Of a stretch of DNA of 64,000 nucleotides, positions 52,302 through 62,906 are shown piece after piece. The position numbers and the translations under genes were made by a program. The stretch is taken from the NCBI GenBank assembly GCA_964635055.1, contig CAZWMT010000004.1:179541-243540 (forward strand), read 5' to 3'. Source of the stretch: JAEUJM01 sp964635055 (GTDB taxonomy: Bacteria; Actinomycetota; Acidimicrobiia; Acidimicrobiales; DATDAH01). The notes below the pieces were generated by a model. The model searched no databases. It saw only the letters and a list, made by a program, of their open reading frames with translations, and was not told the DNA's origin. Numbering within the stretch: position 1 is the first letter of the stretch; each line of letters opens with the position of its first letter.

Positions 52302-53083
52302 CAGAAGACGGTCGTGAGGTGAGGGAAGCCGAACTGCGTGCGGCCGCGGAGGTCGGGATGGGTGTCGGCCAGACGGCGCACCTCGTCGAGCACCCCGCCC
52401 CGAGCGGCGTCGGGCAGGGCGGACACGAAGCTGGTGGAGGCGGCACGGCGCACCAGCAGGTCGGCGTCGACGGGCTGCGACCACGGGATGACCTGGCGCG
52501 CCACCGGGGTGAACCGACCCGTGTCAGCGATGACAACGGGCCAGTCGGTGCCCTCCTCGTACGGCTTGCCGGTCTCGAGGAAGGCCGCGCTGGACTCATC
52601 GCCGGCGGCGCCGTCCACCAGCACCTGACCGAACCGCCGCACCCAGTCGACCGACTCGTCGCGGACGTTCCAGACGAGGGCCAAGCCGCCGCCGGGGCGC
52701 AGCACGCGGTGGATCTCGGCGAGCGCCACCGTCGGCTCGAACCAGTGGAACGCCTGTGCGACCACCACGCCGTCCACCGAGGCGTCGGGCAGCGGTATGG
52801 CCTCGGCCGTGCCGTCGAGCACCTCGGCGCCGGGGACGATCCCGGACAGCGTCTCCCGCATGGCCGCCACCGGCTCGACGGCCACGAGCGCGGTGCCGGT
52901 CGGGGCGAGCAGGCGGGTGAGCTTGCCGGTCCCTGCGGCCAGGTCCAGCACCCGCCGGCCGGGGCCCAGGGGCAGCTCGGCCGCGAGCAGGTCGACCAAC
53001 TCGGGTGGGTACCCCGGGCGGGCCGCCTCGTAGTCGGCCGCGCCCCGCTCGAAGCCCCGCGCCGCGGCGTCGTGCACCGTCAT
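52283..53083 (-). CDS. Class I SAM-dependent methyltransferase
   Basis: Protein of 266 residues with SAM-binding motif I LDLAAGTGKLT, acidic motif II VAVEPVAAM, and VVVAQAFHWFE, features of the UbiE/Tam-like methyltransferase group. The substrate is not evident. ATG at 53083 overlaps the preceding SGNH gene stop (ATGA), and its own 3' end overlaps the mutY start, so it sits in a tight four-gene unit with unrelated functions. Confidence 0.9.
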   Translation of the reverse strand: MTVHDAAARGFERGAADYEAARPGYPPELVDLLAAELPLGPGRRVLDLAAGTGKLTRLLAPTGTALVAVEPVAAMRETLSGIVPGAEVLDGTAEAIPLPDASVDGVVVAQAFHWFEPTVALAEIHRVLRPGGGLALVWNVRDESVDWVRRFGQVLVDGAAGDESSAAFLETGKPYEEGTDWPVVIADTGRFTPVARQVIPWSQPVDADLLVRRAASTSFVSALPDAARGGVLDEVRRLADTHPDLRGRTQFGFPHLTTVFWCRTAP

Positions 53084-53838
53084 GGCTGCTCCCCCGCCGC
53101 ATCGTCGAGGGCACGGCCCACCGCGGCCGCCCACAGCGCGTAACCGGCGTCGCTGGGGTGGTAGTGGTCGGCCGCGAACAACGTCGACGGGTGACGACGG
53201 AACTCCGGGCCGGTCTCGCCGGCGATGTCGACGTAGGTCCGGCCGGGGGCGTCGGCGAGCTGGTCGATCACGGCGTCGATCGTGCCACCCCGCACGCCGG
53301 CGAGGAAGCGCAGCGGCTGGGCGAACCGCGGTGTCGAGCCCAGGTCGGGAACACCCAGGAGCACCACCGACGCCTCCGCGGGCAGCGCGTCGAGCACCTC
53401 TCGGTACCGGCGCTCGAAGTCCCCGGCCCTCGTGAGGTGCACCGCGTCGTTGCTGCCGACGCTGATCATCACCGTGTCGATGTCACCGGTGGGGAGCCGG
53501 GCCACCTGCTCGTCGAGCACGTCGGCGACGCGGGCACCGGACACGGCCAGCACCGTGAGGTCGACGGGGTGGTCCCGCCCCGCGGCGACCAGGCGCGGCA
53601 GCGCCGCCCCCGGTCGCGACGCCCCGACACCCGCGGCCGTCGAGTCGCCGAGCCACACCACCCGCTCGGTCGGCCCGGACCTGCCCGCGTGCACGAGCGC
53701 GTCCAACTCGAGGGGACGCCCCTCGCCCAGGTCGGGGCCGTTGCGGGCAGCCAGCACCTCGACCCCGAGCACCGCTACGGCGAGGACCGGGAGGGCGAGG
53801 ATGCCCGCCCCCAGGGCGACCAGTCGGCGCCGGGTCAG
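53080..53838 (-). CDS. Membrane-anchored SGNH hydrolase, probable CTG start
   Basis: Protein of 252 residues if translation starts at CTG 53838, which overlaps the stop of the preceding gene (CTGA). That start restores a signal-anchor of LTRRRLVALGAGILALPVLA type; the first GTG, at 53772, would leave the protein without it. SGNH blocks are all present: GDSTAAGVG, VSGARV, GSNDAVH and DHYHPSDAGYA. These enzymes hydrolyse esters of lipids or sugars. The protein is likely anchored outside the membrane. Confidence 0.85.
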   Translation of the reverse strand: MTRRRLVALGAGILALPVLAVAVLGVEVLAARNGPDLGEGRPLELDALVHAGRSGPTERVVWLGDSTAAGVGASRPGAALPRLVAAGRDHPVDLTVLAVSGARVADVLDEQVARLPTGDIDTVMISVGSNDAVHLTRAGDFERRYREVLDALPAEASVVLLGVPDLGSTPRFAQPLRFLAGVRGGTIDAVIDQLADAPGRTYVDIAGETGPEFRRHPSTLFAADHYHPSDAGYALWAAAVGRALDDAAGEQP

Positions 53839-54353
53839 CCCTCGTCCCAGATGGACTCGTCGTAGGGCCGCTGGCGCGGCGGGGCGGCGTCACGCTTCCA
53901 CACCATCACCTTGCGGCGGAAGTAGCAGACCTCCTCGCCGCGCTGGTTGATCCCCTTGGTCTCCACGGTCACGACGCCCCGGTCGTCCTTCGACGACGAC
54001 TCGCGCTTGTCGAGCACCTTCGTCTCGGCGTAGATGGTGTCGCCGTGGAACGTGGGCTTGCGATGGGTGAGCGACTCGATCTCGAGGTTGGCGATGGCCG
54101 AGCCGCTCACGTCGGGCACGCTCAACCCCAGTACCAGCGAGTACACCAGGTTGCCGACCACCACGTTCTTCTTGTGGACGGTCTCGTTCTCGGCGAACCA
54201 GGTGTTCGTGTGCAGCGGGTGGTGGTTCATGGTGATCATGCAGAACAGGTGGTCGTCGGCCTCGGTGATCGTCTTCCCGGGCCAGTGGCGGTAGACGTCG
54301 CCGACCTCGAAGTCCTCGAGGTAGCGGCCGAAGGGGCGTTCGTAGGTGGTCAC
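53835..54353 (-). CDS. MaoC-type hotdog dehydratase
   Basis: Protein of 172 residues. YLEDFEVGDVYRHWPGKTITEADDHLFCMITMNHHPLHTN carries the hydratase-2 type active site (Asp in the ITEAD segment and His in NHHPLH). These enzymes hydrate enoyl-CoA, for example mesaconyl-CoA or methylcrotonyl-type substrates. With a methylsuccinyl-CoA dehydrogenase-like gene 7 kb away, mesaconyl-CoA hydratase is an attractive but unproven role. GTG at 54353 follows GAAAGG. It leads the four-gene unit that ends with mutY. Confidence 0.88.
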   Translation of the reverse strand: MTTYERPFGRYLEDFEVGDVYRHWPGKTITEADDHLFCMITMNHHPLHTNTWFAENETVHKKNVVVGNLVYSLVLGLSVPDVSGSAIANLEIESLTHRKPTFHGDTIYAETKVLDKRESSSKDDRGVVTVETKGINQRGEEVCYFRRKVMVWKRDAAPPRQRPYDESIWDEG

Positions 54354-54442
54354 GGTGGGCCTTTCTCGGGCGGGCGTGGTCGGTGCATCGGGGCGGCGGG
54401 ATCGTAACCGGGGCGACCGAGGGCGGCGTGATCGCTGGGCGC

Positions 54443-55930
54443 TCAGGCCAACCGCTGGGCGTAGAGCCGGATCTCGCTCGTCCAACCCGTGGCATCTCGG
54501 GCCGCCATGACCGTGTTGCGGAACCGGAGGTCGCCGTGCGCGTACTCCTGGCAGTGGTAGTCCCCGGTCGAGGCCGTCGCCTCCAGGGGCTCCGCAGGCC
54601 CGAGTGCCCGTTCCAGCGCCTGACCGAAGAAGTCGAGCGTCTCCCCGACGAGTTGCTCGGGCTCGACCCCCGCCAGCGACGCCATCGCCGGCGTCACCTC
54701 GACGAGCCGGTGGTCCAGGTCGACCACGGCACAGAGCTCGGACAGCTGCCCGACGTCGCACCCGAGCTCCTGCGCGAGCCGCCCCTCGTCGAACGGGCCC
54801 CGGCCGAGCCACGACAGCCCCATGAGCGACGGCGGCGGCGTCAGCAGCACGCCGTCCATCACCCGCCGGTACTGGGCCTCGAACACCGGCGCGTTGCGGC
54901 CGAGCCGCGGCAGCACGTCTTCGGCCTGCCGGGCGAACGAGGCCCGAACCGCACCCCACCGCCGCAGGCCTTCGGCGCCCTCCGAACGGTGGTCGCACGA
55001 CTTCTCGAGGCTGCAGTGCGGCGGATCCTCCACCAGGTGCACGAGGACGTCGACGTCGAGCGCGTCGGCCAACAGCAGGAGCTCGCCCAGGTCCTCGTAG
55101 TTCTGGGGCATCAGGCAGAAGTAGATCAACAGCGTGGTGCCCGCCCGTCGCGTGTAGTCCACGAACCGGTCGAGGTTCGCACGCACCTCGTCCCAGTCGG
55201 CCCCCACTCGGCATCGCTCGTAGTTGGCCTTCGTCGCCCCGTCGAGCGATACGTCCACGTTGAAGCGCAGGAGTGACAACGCCCGCTCGACCCGGTCGTT
55301 CCACTGGGTGCAGTTGGTCGTGACGTAGGCGCCGACGTCGGGGTTGACCTCGGCCAGCATCTCCCAGATGCGCGGGTACTCGGGCACGAGGAAGGGCTCG
55401 CCCCCCGTGAAGGACACCTGCTCGAGGTGGGGCAGGAACTCGGCGAGGTCGTCGAAGAACTGCTCGTCGTACACCTTCGGCAGCGGGGGGCGGCCCTCGC
55501 GATGGATGCGGATCGACGTCGAGTAGTCACCGTCGCACATCACACACTGCAGGTTGCAGGAGTTCGAGATGTTGATCTCGAGTGCCCGCGGGTATGCAGG
55601 GGTCATCGTCGGCGAGGCGAGGTAGTCGTACCCGGACTGCAGGGTGGGCATCCCCACGGCGAGGTGTTGCTCGCAGACGCTGCAGCCGAGCGAGTAGTCG
55701 TCGTTCACCAGGGCCTGGCGCACCGCGGCCGCTGCCGCGCCGTGCCAGATCTCGGACAGGCGCCGCTCGGCGATGTTGCCGAGGGGGTGCCCCCGTGAGA
55801 CGCAGCACGTGTGCACCTCGCCGACCGCGTTGAGGAACAGGTTGCCGAACGGCGCATGGCAGGCCGCCTCGATCGTGGGACGCGGGCGCGGATGCCGGCG
55901 CCGGCGCACTGTGACACGCACCGATCGCAC
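54443..55930 (-). CDS. Twitch-radical SAM-PAS protein, copy 1
   Basis: Protein of 495 residues. Domain order: Cys-rich N-terminal twitch/SPASM-like region (Cys24, Cys42, Cys43, Cys83, Cys86 around NLFLNAVGEVHTCCVSR and GNIAERRLSEIWHG); radical SAM core with CNLQCVMC (Cys125, Cys129, Cys132) and GGEP at 176-179; PAS-like C-terminal domain from about residue 375 (AVVDLDHRLVEVTPAMASLAGVE). The Cys-rich region probably binds auxiliary Fe-S clusters. Substrate is unknown and no precursor peptide gene is seen next to it. This copy differs from the others at TTNCTQW, where they have TTNGTQW. GTG at 55930 is set by the common 495-residue length and the TAGTTT box 7 nt upstream. Confidence 0.88.
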   Translation of the reverse strand: MRSVRVTVRRRRHPRPRPTIEAACHAPFGNLFLNAVGEVHTCCVSRGHPLGNIAERRLSEIWHGAAAAAVRQALVNDDYSLGCSVCEQHLAVGMPTLQSGYDYLASPTMTPAYPRALEINISNSCNLQCVMCDGDYSTSIRIHREGRPPLPKVYDEQFFDDLAEFLPHLEQVSFTGGEPFLVPEYPRIWEMLAEVNPDVGAYVTTNCTQWNDRVERALSLLRFNVDVSLDGATKANYERCRVGADWDEVRANLDRFVDYTRRAGTTLLIYFCLMPQNYEDLGELLLLADALDVDVLVHLVEDPPHCSLEKSCDHRSEGAEGLRRWGAVRASFARQAEDVLPRLGRNAPVFEAQYRRVMDGVLLTPPPSLMGLSWLGRGPFDEGRLAQELGCDVGQLSELCAVVDLDHRLVEVTPAMASLAGVEPEQLVGETLDFFGQALERALGPAEPLEATASTGDYHCQEYAHGDLRFRNTVMAARDATGWTSEIRLYAQRLA

Positions 55931-55937
55931 GGTTGAG

Positions 55938-55943
55938 AAACTA
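55938..55943 (-). promoter_or_regulatory. Leaderless promoter of radical SAM copy 1
   Basis: TAGTTT on the minus strand, 7 nt before GTG 55930. The context GAGTAG followed by a T-rich base and TTCTC is shared with copy 2. Confidence 0.6.
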
Positions 55944-56051
55944 CTCGTCCTCGCAGCCGGCGACATCGGTTCCGACGCACCGTGGCGTCCGTCCCGGGGC
56001 GACGGCGGAGGCACCCCGCCTGCTCACCTCGACCTGCGCCGGGACCGGTCG

Positions 56052-57539
56052 TCAGGTCAGCCGCTCGGCGTACAGGCGGACCTCGTGCATCCAGCCCGAG
56101 TCATCGCGCACCGCCAGCGCGGTGTGGCGGAATCGAGCCGAGCCGTAGGCGACCTCCTGGCAGAGGTAGTCGTCCGTCGCGGCCGTCACCTCCGGCTCCC
56201 CGCGGGTGCCGACGGCCGCCACGATCGCCTGGTCGAAGGTCGCCAGCGTCGCGCCGACGAACTCCTCGGGCGGGGCCTCGGCCAACGAGGCGAGCGCCGG
56301 CGACACCTCGACCAGCCGTTGGCCCGGACCGATGACGGCGCGGAGCTCCGACCGCTCCCGCACGTCTTGGCCCAGCTCCTCGGCCAGCCGCACCTCGTCG
56401 AAGGGGTGGCGGCCCGCCCAGGGCATGCCCATCAGCGTCTGGTCGGAGGCGAGCAGGACGCCGCTCATGATCCGCTCGTACTGCGCCTCGAACGCCGCGG
56501 CGTTGCGGCCGAGCCGGGGCAGCACCTCTTCCGCCTGCCGGATGAACGACGCCCGGACCGCACCCCACCGTCGCAACCCCTCGGTGCCGTGCACGATGGG
56601 ATCGGCCATCCGCTCGAGGCTGCAGTCGGGCGGATCCTCCACCAGGTGCACCACCACCTTGACGTCGAGCTCGTCCCCCAGCAGGAGGACCTCGCCGAAG
56701 TCCTCGTAGTTCTGCGCCATCAGGCAGTGGAGGATGATGAGCTCGGTGCCGACCCGCCGCGTGTAGTCCAGGAACCGGTCGAGGTTCGTCCGCACCTCGT
56801 CCCAGTCGGCCCCCACCCGGCACCGCTCGAAGCTCTCCTTCGTGCCGCCGTCGAGCGACAGGTTCACGTTGAAGCGCAACAACGACAACAGGTACTCCAC
56901 CCGGTCGTTCCACTGCGTGCCGTTGGTGGTGAACATGGCCCGCACGTCGGGGTTGACCTCGGCCAGCATCTCCCAGATGCGCGGGTACTCGGGCACGAGG
57001 AAGGGCTCGCCCCCCGTGAACGACACGTGGTCCAGGTGCGGCAGGAACTCGGCCAGGTCCTCGAAGAACTCCTCGCCGTAGACCTTCGGCAACGCGGGGC
57101 GCCCCTCGCGGTGGATGCGGATCGAGCTGGAGTAGTCGCCGCTGCACATCACGCACTGCAGGTTGCAGGAGTTCGAGATGTTGATCTCGAGCGATCGTGG
57201 GTACTCGGGGGTCATCGTGGTCGACGCCAGGTAGTCGTACCCCGGCCGCATGGTCGGCATGTCGGACTCGATGTGGCGCTCGCACACGCCGCAGCCGAGC
57301 GAGTAGTCGTCGTTCACGATGGCGTGGCGAAGCGCGACCGCCGCCGGACCGTTCCAGATCTCGGGGAGGCGCTGCTCGGCGATGTTGCCCAGCGGGTAGT
57401 CCCGCGCCACACAGCAGGCGGTCACCTCGCCCAGCGCGTTGAGGAACAGATTGCCGAACGGCGCGTAGCAGGGCGCCTCGATCGTGGGAGCCGGGCGCGG
57501 TTGCCGGCGCCGGCGCAATGTCACACTGACCCGTCGCAC
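56052..57539 (-). CDS. Twitch-radical SAM-PAS protein, copy 2
   Basis: Protein of 495 residues, same architecture as copy 1. The N-terminal Cys set begins CYAPFGNLFLNALGEV, then ACCVARD, and GCGVCERH. The radical SAM motif is CNLQCVMCSGD. In the middle (EVNPDVRAMFTTNGTQWNDRV) it follows copy 1, whereas at the N-terminus (CCVARDYPLGNIAEQ) it follows copy 3. The PAS-like end reads AVIGPGQRLVEVSPALASLAEA. GTG at 57539 lies 7 nt after TAGGTT, supporting an independent leaderless transcript. It lies 121 bp after copy 1's start. Confidence 0.88.
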   Translation of the reverse strand: MRRVSVTLRRRRQPRPAPTIEAPCYAPFGNLFLNALGEVTACCVARDYPLGNIAEQRLPEIWNGPAAVALRHAIVNDDYSLGCGVCERHIESDMPTMRPGYDYLASTTMTPEYPRSLEINISNSCNLQCVMCSGDYSSSIRIHREGRPALPKVYGEEFFEDLAEFLPHLDHVSFTGGEPFLVPEYPRIWEMLAEVNPDVRAMFTTNGTQWNDRVEYLLSLLRFNVNLSLDGGTKESFERCRVGADWDEVRTNLDRFLDYTRRVGTELIILHCLMAQNYEDFGEVLLLGDELDVKVVVHLVEDPPDCSLERMADPIVHGTEGLRRWGAVRASFIRQAEEVLPRLGRNAAAFEAQYERIMSGVLLASDQTLMGMPWAGRHPFDEVRLAEELGQDVRERSELRAVIGPGQRLVEVSPALASLAEAPPEEFVGATLATFDQAIVAAVGTRGEPEVTAATDDYLCQEVAYGSARFRHTALAVRDDSGWMHEVRLYAERLT

Positions 57540-57546
57540 CGTCGAG

Positions 57547-57552
57547 AACCTA
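57547..57552 (-). promoter_or_regulatory. Leaderless promoter of radical SAM copy 2
   Basis: TAGGTT on the minus strand, 7 nt before GTG 57539; a TGACGT hexamer 17 bp upstream could be the -35 element. Confidence 0.6.
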
Positions 57553-57706
57553 CTCGCCAGGGCACGCGAACGTCATGAGCCCGCGTCTGTCGCTTCCGAC
57601 ATCGACGGGTTGCGTCGACGGCGACCGGAGCCGACCCGATGGGTTCCCCCGCCCTGGCCGGGCACGGGTGGCCGTCCCGGCCCAGGCGTCCGATCGAGCG
57701 CTCAGG

Positions 57707-59194
57707 TCAACTCAGCCGTTCTGCGTACAGGCGGACCTCACGGAGCAGGCCCCCGTCGCCCCGGACCGCCATCACGATGTTGCGGAAGCGGACCGGTCCG
57801 TAGGCGACCTCCTGGCAGGAGTAGTCGTCGGTGGACGTGGTGACCTCCATGGACTCCCGGGGGCCGAGCGCATCGACGAGTGCCTCGCCGAAGGTGCCGA
57901 TCGTCTGACCGACGAGTTGTTCGGCCTCGACCCCCGCGATCGAGGCCAGTGCCGGCGACACCTCGACGAGCCGGTGATCCGTGTCGACCACGGCGCACAG
58001 CTCCGACAGACGCTCGACGTCCACGCCGAGCTCCTGGGCGAGTCGCTGCTCGTCGTGGCCTCCGCGGCCGAGCCTGGGCAGCCCCATGACGGGCGGCAGG
58101 CGACCCAGCAGCGCCCCGTCCATGATGCGGCGGTACTGCGACTCGAAGGCCGGTGCGTTGCGGCCGAGTCGGGGCAGCACCTCTTCGGCCTGCCGGGCGA
58201 ACGACGCCCGCACCGCATCCCAGCGGCGCAGGCCCTCGGCACCGTGGAGGAGCGGCTCCGACGACAGCTCGAGGCTGCAGTCGGCCGGGTAGCCGACCAC
58301 GTGCACCACGACGTCGACATCGAGGGCGTCCCCCAGCAGGAGGACCTCGCCGAAGTCCTCGTAGTTCTGGGGCATGAGGCAGTGGTAGATCGTCAGCTTG
58401 GTCCCCACCCGCCGGGTGTAGTCGACGAACCGATCGAGGTTGGTGCGCACCTCGTCCCAGTCCGCTCCCACCCGGCACCGCTCGAAGCTGGCCTTGGTGC
58501 CGCCGTCGATCGACATGAAAACGTTGAAGCGGAGCAGGCCCAGCGCGTGCTCGACCCGGTCGTTCCACTGGGTGCCGTTCGTGGTGACCGCGGCCCGCAC
58601 CTCGGGGTTGCAGGCGGCCAGCATCTCCCAGATGCGGGGGTACTCGGGCACCAGGAACGGCTCCCCCCCCGTGAACGACACGCTCTCGAGGTGCGGCAGG
58701 AACTCGGCCAGGTCCTCGAAGAACTGCTCGTCGTACACCTTCGGCAACGGCGGCCGGCGCTCGCGGTGGATGCGGATCGAGGTCGAGTAGTCACCGCTGC
58801 ACATCACACACTGCAGGTTGCAGGAATTGGAGATGTTGATCTCCAGCGCACGCGGGTACTCGGGCGTCATCGTCGTCGTGGCCAGGTAGTCGTAGCCCGA
58901 CTGCATGGTCCGCACCCCCGCAGCGAGGTGACGCTCGCACAAGCCGCAGCCGAGCGAGTAGTCGTTGTCCACGACGGCGCGTCGCAGGGCCGCCGTGGCG
59001 GCGCCGTGCCAGATCTCGGGGAGGCGCTGCTCGGCGATGTTCCCCAGCGGGTAGTCCCGAGCGACGCAGCACGCGTGGACCTCGCCGAGGGCGTTGAGGA
59101 ACAGGTTGCCGAACGGCGCATGACACGCGGCCGTGATCAGCGGAGCCGGGGGAGACTCTCGACGCCCCCGCAACGCCACCCGTACCCGGCCCAT
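57707..59194 (-). CDS. Twitch-radical SAM-PAS protein, copy 3
   Basis: Protein of 495 residues from the ATG at 59194; that start is chosen over the ATG at 59200 because it gives the family length and the standard 7-nt distance to TAGGTT. Same three-domain plan. N-terminal region CCVARDYPLGNIAEQRLPEIW is shared with copy 2, while the central CNPEVRAAVTTNGTQWNDRVEHALG is shared with copy 4. The PAS-like domain begins AVVDTDHRLVEVSPALASIAG. In the post-core region it has VVGYPADCS where the other copies have LVEDPP, a possible substrate-specificity difference. Confidence 0.88.
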   Translation of the reverse strand: MGRVRVALRGRRESPPAPLITAACHAPFGNLFLNALGEVHACCVARDYPLGNIAEQRLPEIWHGAATAALRRAVVDNDYSLGCGLCERHLAAGVRTMQSGYDYLATTTMTPEYPRALEINISNSCNLQCVMCSGDYSTSIRIHRERRPPLPKVYDEQFFEDLAEFLPHLESVSFTGGEPFLVPEYPRIWEMLAACNPEVRAAVTTNGTQWNDRVEHALGLLRFNVFMSIDGGTKASFERCRVGADWDEVRTNLDRFVDYTRRVGTKLTIYHCLMPQNYEDFGEVLLLGDALDVDVVVHVVGYPADCSLELSSEPLLHGAEGLRRWDAVRASFARQAEEVLPRLGRNAPAFESQYRRIMDGALLGRLPPVMGLPRLGRGGHDEQRLAQELGVDVERLSELCAVVDTDHRLVEVSPALASIAGVEAEQLVGQTIGTFGEALVDALGPRESMEVTTSTDDYSCQEVAYGPVRFRNIVMAVRGDGGLLREVRLYAERLS

Positions 59195-59201
59195 CGTCAT
59201 C

Positions 59202-59207
59202 AACCTA
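59202..59207 (-). promoter_or_regulatory. Leaderless promoter of radical SAM copy 3
   Basis: TAGGTT on the minus strand, 7 nt before ATG 59194, the same hexamer and spacing as copy 2. The rest of the 247-bp gap to copy 4 holds a 70-codon minus-strand frame (59200-59412) of random composition that I do not regard as a gene. Confidence 0.6.
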
Positions 59208-59441
59208 CCAGTGCCGTCGATCGACGTCGGTGCGATGACGGGACGCCGGGTGCTCGTTCCGCCGGGGAAACCAGGCGCCAAACGGTCGTCGCTGTGGGGA
59301 TCCGCCATCGATGGAGGTCGGTGACGGATCGTGTATCTGCGGAAGACGCCTCACGACCGGCGAACCCGGGATCGGGACGGGCGCCGTCGACCTCGGTCGC
59401 CGGGGACCCCACTCAGCGTGTCCGGTGTCGAGCAGGATCGC

Positions 59442-60938
<1,497 letters not shown>

Positions 60939-61181
60939 CGACGAACGTCTCCCATCGCTGCGCTCCCTGTCACCCACACCGTCACCCACACCGTCACCAC
61001 CGCCGGCGCCCTGCCCACTGCCGACACCTGCCAACCAACACCCTGCGAACTTCGTCAGAACCGTAGCCAACTCCGCCGAACGGCGACGACGTGAGTCGCG
61101 GCGGTTCCCGCAGGGTTCGTTCCCCGGCGGGGACACCGGCTATCAAAGGGCCGGATCAGAGAACTCCGGAGGAGCCCCGCA
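60939..61181. other. Divergent intergenic region, radical SAM copy 4 / dehydrogenase
   Basis: This 243-bp gap contains CACCCACACCGT twice in a row near 60971-60995 and a good ribosome-binding site (GGAGGAG) for the gene at 61182. I see no small gene in it. Confidence 0.5.
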
Positions 61182-62813
61182 GTGAGCGACCAGCCCATGA
61201 CCGCCGACCCCGACCTCGATGCCGCGGCCGCCGCCGTCGACCGCTCACGGACGGTCGTGACCGCCGCCACCGCGCAGTTGGCCCGACGGGGGCTCGACGA
61301 CAACCAGGCACTCGCCTACGACCTGGCCCACGCCGCCTCGGCCATCGAGATGGCCAGCGGCCTGCTCGCCTACGGCGCGAAGGGCGACGTGGAGGGGCGA
61401 CTCACGTGTGCGTTCGTGGCCGACGCCGTGCACGACCTGGGCGCGAAGATCTACGGGCGCGAAGCGCAGTGGGGCGTCGACCCCGGGGCGCTCGACGACA
61501 CCCGCCCCTTCCTCGCCGCCTACCGCGACCCGGCGTTCCTGGCCGCGCTGGCCGGCCAGGACGGCCCCCGCCACCTCGACGCCGACTTCGAGCTGGTGCA
61601 GGACACGTTCCGTCGCTTCGCCGAGGACAAGATCCGCCCCGCCGCCGAGCACGTGCACCGCACCAACGCCGACGTGCCCGAGGAGATCATCTCGGGGCTG
61701 GCCGAGATGGGCGGCTTCGGCCTGTCCGTCCCTGAGGAGTACGGCGGCTTCGCCGGCGGCGGCGAGAGCGACTACCTGGGCATGGTGGTGGCCACCGAGG
61801 AGCTGTCACGCGGCTCGCTCGGCATCGGCGGCTCGCTGATCACCCGGCCCGAGATCCTCACCCGTGCACTCGTGAAGGGCGGCACCGAGGCCCAGAAGCA
61901 GGAGTGGCTGCCCAAGCTGGCGACCGCCGAGGTCATGGCCGCGGTCGCGGTCACCGAGCCCGACTTCGGCTCGGACGTGGCCGGCATCAAGGTGACCGCC
62001 ACCCCCACCGACGGCGGCTGGTTGATCAACGGCGTCAAGACCTGGTGCACCTTCGGTGCCCGCGCCGACGCCCTCATGCTGCTGGCCCGCACCGACCCCG
62101 ACCGCTCGAAGACCCACCGGGGCCTGTCGATGTTCGTGGTGCCCAAGCCCCGCGGTGAGGGCCACGGCTTCGAGTTCACCCAGGAAGCCGGTGCCGACGG
62201 CGGCGCCCCCGGCGGCGGGAAGATGGAGGGGCGCGCCATCGACACCATCGGCTACCGGGGCATGCACTCGTACGAGATCGCCTTCGACGCCTGGTTCGTC
62301 GCCGACGCCAACCAGGTGGGCGGCGCCGATGGCCTGGGCAAGGGCTTCTACTACCAGATGGAGGGCTTCGAGAACGGCCGCCTGCAGACCGCGGCCCGCG
62401 CCGTCGGCGTCATGCAGGCCGCCTACGAGGACGCCCGCCAGTACGCCCTCGACCGTGAGGTCTTCGGGCACCCGATCGCCGACTACCAGCTCACCCAGGT
62501 GAAGCTGGCGCGCATGGCCGTCATCATCCAGGCCAGCCGCCAGTACGCCTACGAGGTGGCCCGCCTGATGGCCAACGGTGAAGGCGCCCTGGAGGCGTCG
62601 ATGGTGAAGGCCTACGTGTGCCGGGCCGCCGAGTGGGTCACCCGCGAGGCCATGCAGATCCACGGCGGGTTCGGCTACGCCGAGGAGTACCCGGTCAGCC
62701 GCTACTTCGTCGACGCCCGGGTGCTCTCCATCTTCGAGGGCGCCGACGAGACCCTCTGCCTCAAGGTCATCGCGAGGCGCCTCCTCGACCGCCACAAGTC
62801 CACCGCCGCATAG
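61182..62813 (+). CDS. mcd: (2S)-methylsuccinyl-CoA dehydrogenase-like acyl-CoA dehydrogenase
   Basis: Protein of 543 residues, far longer than ordinary acyl-CoA dehydrogenases. The extra N-terminal region (LARRGLDDNQALAYDLAHAAS, LLAYGAKGDVEGRLTCAF, KIYGREAQWGV) is the hallmark of the Mcd group of the ethylmalonyl-CoA pathway. The FAD enzyme core follows from about residue 130 with VPEEYGGF, VAVTEPDFGSDVAGI, REVFGHPIADYQLTQVKLARM and MQIHGGFGYAEEYPVSRYFVDARVLSIFEG. It would oxidise methylsuccinyl-CoA to mesaconyl-CoA. Ethylmalonyl-CoA mutase and crotonyl-CoA carboxylase genes are not in the window. The name is by architecture and motif, not by alignment. GTG at 61182 has GGAGGAG upstream. Confidence 0.8.
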   Translation: MSDQPMTADPDLDAAAAAVDRSRTVVTAATAQLARRGLDDNQALAYDLAHAASAIEMASGLLAYGAKGDVEGRLTCAFVADAVHDLGAKIYGREAQWGVDPGALDDTRPFLAAYRDPAFLAALAGQDGPRHLDADFELVQDTFRRFAEDKIRPAAEHVHRTNADVPEEIISGLAEMGGFGLSVPEEYGGFAGGGESDYLGMVVATEELSRGSLGIGGSLITRPEILTRALVKGGTEAQKQEWLPKLATAEVMAAVAVTEPDFGSDVAGIKVTATPTDGGWLINGVKTWCTFGARADALMLLARTDPDRSKTHRGLSMFVVPKPRGEGHGFEFTQEAGADGGAPGGGKMEGRAIDTIGYRGMHSYEIAFDAWFVADANQVGGADGLGKGFYYQMEGFENGRLQTAARAVGVMQAAYEDARQYALDREVFGHPIADYQLTQVKLARMAVIIQASRQYAYEVARLMANGEGALEASMVKAYVCRAAEWVTREAMQIHGGFGYAEEYPVSRYFVDARVLSIFEGADETLCLKVIARRLLDRHKSTAA

Positions 62814-62848
62814 ACGCCGCCGCCGCACAGACGCCGCCCGGGTACGCC

Positions 62849-62898
62849 GTTCTCGAGGCAATGGCCCCCGGTTCCCGGGGGCCATTGCCTCGAGTTCA
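62849..62898. repeat. Palindromic repeat, unit 1 (perfect 20-bp stem)
   Basis: Arms CTCGAGGCAATGGCCCCCGG (62852-62871) and its exact complement (62875-62894) around TTC, flanked by GTT and TTC. It lies 38 bp after the Mcd-like stop and could be its terminator, but related units recur downstream of the next gene, so it looks like a REP-like element. Confidence 0.85.
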
Positions 62899-62906
62899 AC
62901 AGACTA

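Noticed and set aside
59200..59412. 70-codon minus-strand frame between radical SAM copies 3 and 4 as a precursor peptide
   Set aside because: No ribosome-binding site, no conserved leader or core pattern, and no equivalent between the other copies.
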